This document shows positions 59,366-64,000 of a stretch of DNA of 64,000 bases, piece by piece. The DNA is taken from assembly GCF_001748085.1 (NCBI RefSeq), contig NZ_BBZK01000003.1, positions 868,001-932,000 of the forward strand, in the 5' to 3' direction. The stretch comes from Streptomyces sp. TP-A0874 (lineage in GTDB: Bacteria; Actinomycetota; Actinomycetes; Streptomycetales; Streptomycetaceae). The translations under genes and the position numbers were made by a program. How positions within the stretch are numbered: position 1 is the stretch's first letter; the number at the start of each line of letters is the position of its first letter. Below the pieces are notes generated by a model. It was not told the origin of the DNA, ran no database searches, and saw only the letters and a list, made by a program, of their open reading frames with translations.

Positions 59366-60613
59366 ATGCCTCCCGACACCTCCGCGACACCCGACACCTC
59401 TGCGCCGGCCGCTTCACCCTCGACCACCGGTTACCGTGCCCTGCTCCGCAACAGCGAGTTCACGGGCTTGTACGTCAGCTTCACCCTGACCGTCGCCGCC
59501 GGCACCCTCTCGGGCTTCGCGCTCGGCACGCTGGTCAACCGGGAGACCCGGTCGCCGTTCCTGACGGCGGTGAGCATGTACGGCGCCACGTTCGCCATGG
59601 TGCTCGGGGCGTTGACACTGATGTCGGTCGCGGACGGCGCCCGTCCGCGTCGGACCGTCGTCGCGCTCCAGTGCCTCTCGTTGACGGGGGTCGCCGCACA
59701 GGCGGTCCCGGGGCTGCCGTTGGCCGCCCGGTTCGTCCTGCTGCTACTGCTGGGTTTCTTCCAGTCCCTGGGGACGGGCACCAGGATGGGCCTGCTCGTC
59801 GAGGTCGTACCGACCGCCGGCTACGCGCTGGCCAGGTCGCTGATGAACATCACCTCGGGCGGTATGGCGATCACGGGCTACGCCGTCGGAGCCCTGCTGC
59901 TGCGGTACCTCAGCCCGCGAGACGTCTTCGTCGTGGCCGCGGCCCTGACCGGCCTCGGAGTCGTCGTCCTGGCGGTGACCATCCGGGAGCGCTCGATCCG
60001 CCTGACCCGTCGGCCGGGACTGCGCCAGACCTGGAGGACGAACACCGAGCTCTTCTCCCACTCCGGCCAGCGGGCGCTGCTGCTGAACCTGTGGGTGCCC
60101 AACGGCCTGATCGTCGGCTGCGAGGCCCTGTTCATCTCCTACGACCCGGACCACGCCGGGATCCTGCTGGCCGCCGGATCGGCAGGCATGCTCCTCGGGG
60201 ACCTGACCGTGGGGCGGCTGCTCACCGCCGAGCAGCGACGCCGCTCCGCGTTCGCCCTGCGGCTCCTACTCGCCGCGCCCTACCTGCTGTTCGCGTTCCA
60301 CCCGCCCCTGCCGGTGGTGGCGGCGGCGGTGTTCCTCGCCAGCGCCGGATTCGCCGCCACCCTGCCGCTCCAGGAGGTGCTTCTCGCGCTGACTCCGGAA
60401 CCGGTCCGCGGCCAGGTGCAGGGCGTCGAGTCCGCCGGTCGGATGACCTGGCAGGGTATCGGTGCCGCCATCGCCGGCGGGACGGCCCAGTACCTCGCCC
60501 CCGGCACCGCGATCACCGCCGTGGCCGTCATCTCCCTGGCCGTGACCCTCGTCTCCCGGCCGTTCGTGGCCCGCGCCCACGCCGGGGGAGTGGTTGCTTC
60601 GGCGCGCGCCTGA
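59366..60613 (+). CDS. MFS transporter
   Basis: This 415-residue permease has about 12 membrane helices. It keeps a short LMSVADGARPRR loop in place of motif A, LLLLGFFQSLGTGTRMGLLVEVVP in helix 4-5 and an arginine-rich central loop (RERSIRLTRRP). This fits drug or metabolite efflux MFS_1 members, with unknown substrate. ATG 59366 has CGGAGG upstream, a strong signal; an in-frame extension to 59240 is rejected. A convergent terminator follows. Confidence 0.86.
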   Translation: MPPDTSATPDTSAPAASPSTTGYRALLRNSEFTGLYVSFTLTVAAGTLSGFALGTLVNRETRSPFLTAVSMYGATFAMVLGALTLMSVADGARPRRTVVALQCLSLTGVAAQAVPGLPLAARFVLLLLLGFFQSLGTGTRMGLLVEVVPTAGYALARSLMNITSGGMAITGYAVGALLLRYLSPRDVFVVAAALTGLGVVVLAVTIRERSIRLTRRPGLRQTWRTNTELFSHSGQRALLLNLWVPNGLIVGCEALFISYDPDHAGILLAAGSAGMLLGDLTVGRLLTAEQRRRSAFALRLLLAAPYLLFAFHPPLPVVAAAVFLASAGFAATLPLQEVLLALTPEPVRGQVQGVESAGRMTWQGIGAAIAGGTAQYLAPGTAITAVAVISLAVTLVSRPFVARAHAGGVVASARA

Positions 60614-60689
60614 GGAGCGTGCCGCAGTCCCCACGGGCGCGGGATGACCGCTGCGGCAGCGGGAGGCGTCGGCGCCCGCGTCGGAGGAC

Positions 60690-60715
60690 CGCCGGATACC
60701 GCCCGGTATCCGGCG
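60690..60715. terminator. Bidirectional terminator between MFS and CGNR genes
   Basis: Perfect 12-bp arms CGCCGGATACCG and CGGTATCCGGCG are separated by only two bases. Confidence 0.75.
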
Positions 60716-60727
60716 AGCCGGTACCGA

Positions 60728-61345
60728 TCAGGAGTGGGCAGGTCCGCCCTGGGCGGCCCCGCGTTGACGCCGGTAGTGGCGAGCTGCTCGGGCGCGGTTG
60801 CCGCAGGATGGCTTGCACCACTCCTGCCGCCCGTGGCTCTTGACGAAGTAGCGCACACAGCGGGGCGCGGTGCAGGAGCGCAACCGCCCGCGCTGCGGGC
60901 CGGTGAGGAAGTCGATGGCCGCTCGGGCCAGGGCCGCGACGAGCCGGACCCGGGGGTCGTCCTCCGCCGAAAGCAGCCGGGTGGCGGGGGCTCCCTCGAC
61001 GGGCCACTCCAGCTGCGGAGCGACCGGTTCCCGGGCGGTGACCCTGTTCAGGCGCGCGATCGCCTGCTCCGCGGTCATCAGACGACCGGCGTCCGCCGGG
61101 CTTGGGGGAGCGGGGCTCACCGCTCGGGCGAAGAGTGCCCGGACCGCTTGCCGAAGCCCGACGAGCTCAAGTCTGAGTCCTTCGTCCACCACCAGCCCGT
61201 CAATCGGAAGCTGACCGGCCAGCAGGTCCCGTCGCTCCCCGATCCAGCGGGTCGTTCCCCGGACCGTGGAGAGGTCGTCGGCGACCCCGCCGTCCCCGTC
61301 GTGGCGGATCGTGCTCGCCAGTTCCAGTGCGAGCCAGCGTTCCAC
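60728..61345 (-). CDS. CGNR zinc-finger (ABATE domain) protein
   Basis: This 205-residue protein has an N-terminal ABATE domain (about 1-145) and a C-terminal CGNR zinc finger with Cys158, Cys163, Cys177 and Cys181, ending WCKPSCGNRARAARHY. CGNR proteins are predicted stress-related transcription regulators. The GTG start follows GAGAGGGG. A two-turn dyad about 70 bp upstream, in the divergent gap to the metallophosphoesterase gene, is a plausible binding site. Confidence 0.9.
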   Translation of the reverse strand: MERWLALELASTIRHDGDGGVADDLSTVRGTTRWIGERRDLLAGQLPIDGLVVDEGLRLELVGLRQAVRALFARAVSPAPPSPADAGRLMTAEQAIARLNRVTAREPVAPQLEWPVEGAPATRLLSAEDDPRVRLVAALARAAIDFLTGPQRGRLRSCTAPRCVRYFVKSHGRQEWCKPSCGNRARAARHYRRQRGAAQGGPAHS

Positions 61346-61412
61346 AAGGCGCCCCTCTCAACTCGGTGTCGGGCGTCAACCACTTGATCGATCCCTTCGT
61401 ACACCCTAGGGT

Positions 61413-61444
61413 CTCTAACGGAAAACAGAAAAATTCCATTAGAG
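61413..61444. promoter_or_regulatory. Two-turn dyad in the CGNR-phosphoesterase gap
   Basis: CTCTAACGGAA (61413-61423) and TTCCATTAGAG (61434-61444) are inverted copies with one mismatch and centres 21 bp apart, two helical turns. They sit in a markedly AT-rich patch of an otherwise GC-rich region, between divergent genes. Confidence 0.55.
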
Positions 61445-61513
61445 CTTGAAGTGGGTGGCGGCTCATGCCGGGCGGAGGCCAGCGGCTGCGCTGCCGACGG
61501 AGGGGACAGCGGA

Positions 61514-62254
61514 ATGACCTTGCTTGCTCAGATCAGCGACCTGCACCTGGACGGCGGCGAGCGGGCGGCCCGACGCGCCACCCGTGTCATGGACTACCTG
61601 CGGGCCCTGCCCCGCGAGGTCGACGCGCTCCTGGTGACCGGGGACATCGCCGACCACGGTGCGGAGGGTGAGTACGAGGAGGCGACGCGGATCCTGAAGG
61701 CCCCGTTTCCCGTGCTCACCTGCCCCGGGAACCACGACGCACGACCGGCCTACCGCAAGGCGCTGCTCGGAACCGCGCCCGAACCCGGCCCCATCAACCA
61801 GGCCCACCACATCGGCGGCACCGCCGTCCTGATGTGCGACTCGACGATCCCGGGCCGTGACGAGGGCCGCCTCGACGCCGAGACCCTGGCGTGGATCGAG
61901 ACGACCCTCACCGAGCTACCGCAGGACGCCCCGGCACTGCTCGCCTTCCACCAGCCGCCGGTCCGTATGCACCACCCACTGCCGGACTCCTGCATGCTCG
62001 AAGAGACCGGGCCGCTGGCCGACCTGCTCCAGGCGCACCCGGAGGTGGTCGCCGTCCTCACCGGCCATGCCCACACCGCGGCCGGCTCGACGTTCGCCGG
62101 GCGCCCGTTGATCGTCGGACCGGCGGTCACCTGGACCCTGCGGATGCCCTGGGAGGGCGACGCCCCCGCGGACCGTGAGCAGCCGCCGGGCCTCGCCTTC
62201 CACGTCCTGGACGACGACCGGCGCCTGACCACCCACTACCGCGTCGTGATCTGA
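61514..62254 (+). CDS. Metallophosphoesterase (CpdA-like class III phosphodiesterase)
   Basis: This 246-residue protein has all metal-binding blocks of calcineurin-like phosphoesterases: DLHLDGG (Asp9, His11), VTGDIADHG (Asp44), PGNHD (Asn73, His74), FHQPP and LTGHAHTAAG. The family hydrolyses cyclic nucleotides or other phosphodiesters. ATG 61514 follows GGAGGGGAC. The LysE-family gene starts 28 bp after its stop, so the two are probably cotranscribed. Confidence 0.92.
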   Translation: MTLLAQISDLHLDGGERAARRATRVMDYLRALPREVDALLVTGDIADHGAEGEYEEATRILKAPFPVLTCPGNHDARPAYRKALLGTAPEPGPINQAHHIGGTAVLMCDSTIPGRDEGRLDAETLAWIETTLTELPQDAPALLAFHQPPVRMHHPLPDSCMLEETGPLADLLQAHPEVVAVLTGHAHTAAGSTFAGRPLIVGPAVTWTLRMPWEGDAPADREQPPGLAFHVLDDDRRLTTHYRVVI

Positions 62255-62282
62255 CCACGCGCCGGCACTGCTCGGAGGCACG

Positions 62283-62906
62283 ATGGTCCGTTCCCACGCA
62301 GTCGCCGGGTTCCTGGTGGCGATCCTTCCGCTGATCGCCACCCCGGGAGCCAGCCTGGCCCTGCTGATCCGACACACCTCCGACAAGGGGCGCCGCCAGG
62401 CTGTTCCCGTCATCCTCGGCACGGCCACCGGCCTGTACCTCCACGCGGCTCTCGCCGTGGCCGGGCTGTCGGCCCTGGTCATGCACTCCGGTCAGGCCTT
62501 CACCGCGGTAAGGATCATCGGTGCCGTCTACCTCATCGGTCTGGGGGTCTGGACATGGCGCTCCACCGCAGCGAACCCGGCGTCCGCCCGCTCCCGCGCA
62601 CTGCCGCCGAAGCGGCCGGACTCCGTCTACGCTCAGGCGCTGCTCGCCAACGTCCTCAACCCGAAGGCGGCGTCCATCTACCTGACGCTGGTGCCCCAGT
62701 TCATCGCGACCGGTGAGTCCTTCCGCGGTCAGATCCTCGTCCTGGCCACCGCCCACGCGGTGCTGATCACGCTCTGGCTCCTCGTCTGGACCCTGCTCGT
62801 CGGCGGCGCCGCGCAGGCTCTGCGGAAACCGGGTTTCCGGAAGGCGATGGCCAGGACCACGTCCGTGATGCTGCTGGCCCTCGGTGTCCGGAGCGCCGCG
62901 GCATGA
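62283..62906 (+). CDS. LysE-family transporter
   Basis: This 207-residue membrane protein has about six helices. Family traits are the start VAILPLIATPGASLALLI, the GTATGLYLHAALAVAGLSAL segment, RIIGAVYLIGLGVWTWR, and ALLANVLNPKAASIYLTLVPQF. RhtB/LysE members export amino acids or homoserine lactones. It follows the phosphoesterase gene closely and converges with the next gene. Confidence 0.9.
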   Translation: MVRSHAVAGFLVAILPLIATPGASLALLIRHTSDKGRRQAVPVILGTATGLYLHAALAVAGLSALVMHSGQAFTAVRIIGAVYLIGLGVWTWRSTAANPASARSRALPPKRPDSVYAQALLANVLNPKAASIYLTLVPQFIATGESFRGQILVLATAHAVLITLWLLVWTLLVGGAAQALRKPGFRKAMARTTSVMLLALGVRSAAA

Positions 62907-62952
62907 ACCGGCGGCGGCGCCCCGCACGGTGCCGGACGGCCCTGCGAGCAGC

Positions 62953-63738
62953 TCACCCCGTGATGTTGACCGCGCCGATCACCAGGAGCACCGCCGCCGC
63001 CACCGCGGCTGTCCCCGAGGCTATGCCGAAGCCCAGGAGCCGGTTGTTCTCGCCGCGCAGCAACTCGGCCTCGGAGCGCGTCGACATGATGAAGACCCCG
63101 CGCTCCGCGGGCGCGCCCACCGCCAGCCGGCCGCCGGAAGCGTCGCTCGCCTCACCGTGGACGTAGAGCCGGGTGCCGGGACGGACAACCCACTCCTCCT
63201 CCTTGAAGCCGATGGTGCTGCCGCGCGCGCCGATGGTCAGCGGACCGATCGTCAGCTGCCCTCCGCCGTGGTGCGGCCGGAAGCGGTCGAGGGCCTTCTC
63301 CGCACGGTCGATGTCGTGTCCGGCGGGACGGATCACCGTCTTGCCGGTGCCGTCCTCCAGGAAGAAGGCGGTCTCCGTGGTGTGTTCGGCCACCACCTCG
63401 TGCTTGGTGACGGTGCGCTCCTCGCCGTCGCTGTTCCGCTCGGTCTCCTCGTACTTACGCGTGATCTTGTGCTTGTGCCAGACGCAGGACACCTTCTCCA
63501 GCTCTGAGGTCAGCGTTCCGTTCCGGTGCGGTCGGGCCACGCCCACCACCTCGCAGCGGTGCCGGAACACCCCCTCGCCGGCGGCCTCCACCGCTGCCCG
63601 GTGCAGCTCCTTGAGCTCGGCGGTGGTCAGGGTCTCGGTGGCTTCCATCGAACGGATGCGGCCGTGCGCCCGCCGTGTCAGATAACCGCAGACTCCGGCG
63701 GCAGCCAGCGCGATCAACCCGGCGACGATCCAGACCAT
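62953..63738 (-). CDS. GIDE-domain membrane protein (MUL1-like, no RING)
   Basis: This 261-residue protein has an N-terminal membrane helix (2-20) and a C-terminal one (about 238-258). Between them is a GIDE/BAM-like domain: VSCVWHKHKITRKYEE, TTETAFFLEDGTGKTVIRP and KEEEWVVRPGTRLYVHGEA. The domain is shared with eukaryotic mitochondrial ligase MUL1, and homologues are often called E3 ubiquitin ligases, but the RING finger is absent here. The function is unknown; envelope stress is a guess. Confidence 0.85.
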   Translation of the reverse strand: MVWIVAGLIALAAAGVCGYLTRRAHGRIRSMEATETLTTAELKELHRAAVEAAGEGVFRHRCEVVGVARPHRNGTLTSELEKVSCVWHKHKITRKYEETERNSDGEERTVTKHEVVAEHTTETAFFLEDGTGKTVIRPAGHDIDRAEKALDRFRPHHGGGQLTIGPLTIGARGSTIGFKEEEWVVRPGTRLYVHGEASDASGGRLAVGAPAERGVFIMSTRSEAELLRGENNRLLGFGIASGTAAVAAAVLLVIGAVNITG

Positions 63739-64000
63739 GCTGCTCCCGCGTGTCCTCGGTGTTCGAAAGCGTGAAGGAATGAGCGGTCAAGTTACCGCAC
63801 CGGCGGGCGGGGCGTTTCAGGAGCTGTCCGGTCGCTGCCAACTGGTCCCGGCCGCCGGGCCGCCGACTGGCCGCAGTCGGACGACCGTGGAGCTGTGCGG
63901 AGCGTCGGCTGAGCGGCGAATCCGCTGAAGAGCCGAGCGCCGAGTAACCAACCGCACATGGACGGGTCCTTGACAACTCCCCCCGCGGGGCAAGACATTG
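63739..64000. other. Terminal 262 bp without a supported gene
   Basis: This is the upstream region of the GIDE-domain gene and the window edge. I see no gene with a good start signal or recognisable product. Confidence 0.4.

Overview
The window is very GC-rich DNA from a Streptomyces-like actinomycete. WhiA, RbpA, a TipA-type MerR regulator, an XRE-DUF397 pair, OpcA and the actinobacterial suf operon with a SufR repressor all point there, and codon third positions are almost always G or C. I see no tRNA, rRNA, CRISPR array, prophage or insertion sequence.

Left part (1-36000) is conserved chromosomal core. It holds uvrB (cut by the window edge), TerD and TerC proteins, an MBL-fold hydrolase, uvrA, a PfkB sugar kinase, a Tat-exported Rieske lipoprotein, and the run uvrC-rapZ-yvcK-whiA with overlapping starts and stops. 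Central carbon genes follow: gap-pgk-tpiA, then secG, rbpA, an MFS permease and pgi. The reverse-strand operon tkt-tal-zwf-opcA-pgl completes the pentose phosphate pathway, with a sulfatase-modifying-factor-like gene and tipA between it and pgi. Next come ctaB and ctaA for heme A and an ABC exporter.

The middle (36000-46200) carries the complete Fe-S assembly operon sufR-B-D-(Rieske)-C-S-U-T, an SMR efflux gene with its TetR repressor, dapD, and a sugar O-acetyltransferase.

The right part (46200-64000) is accessory: an XRE/DUF397 pair, pip, hydrolases and a GNAT gene with a possible leader peptide. It also holds a TetR-controlled catabolic cluster of acyl-CoA ligase, SDR, acyl-CoA dehydrogenase, APH-like kinase and MHS transporter. 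That enzyme set matches the levulinate/4-hydroxyacyl-CoA phosphorylation route and is the most interesting system here. A secondary alcohol dehydrogenase, further transporters, a CGNR regulator, a metallophosphoesterase and a RING-less GIDE protein finish the window.

Regulatory DNA is legible. A yybP-ykoY (manganese) riboswitch lies ahead of terC. Operator-like palindromes sit at sufR, tipA, the SMR gene, the acyl-CoA ligase and the CGNR gene. Strong hairpin terminators close many units. At least nine genes have a -10-like hexamer 6-7 nt before the start codon and no ribosome binding site, as expected for leaderless mRNAs.
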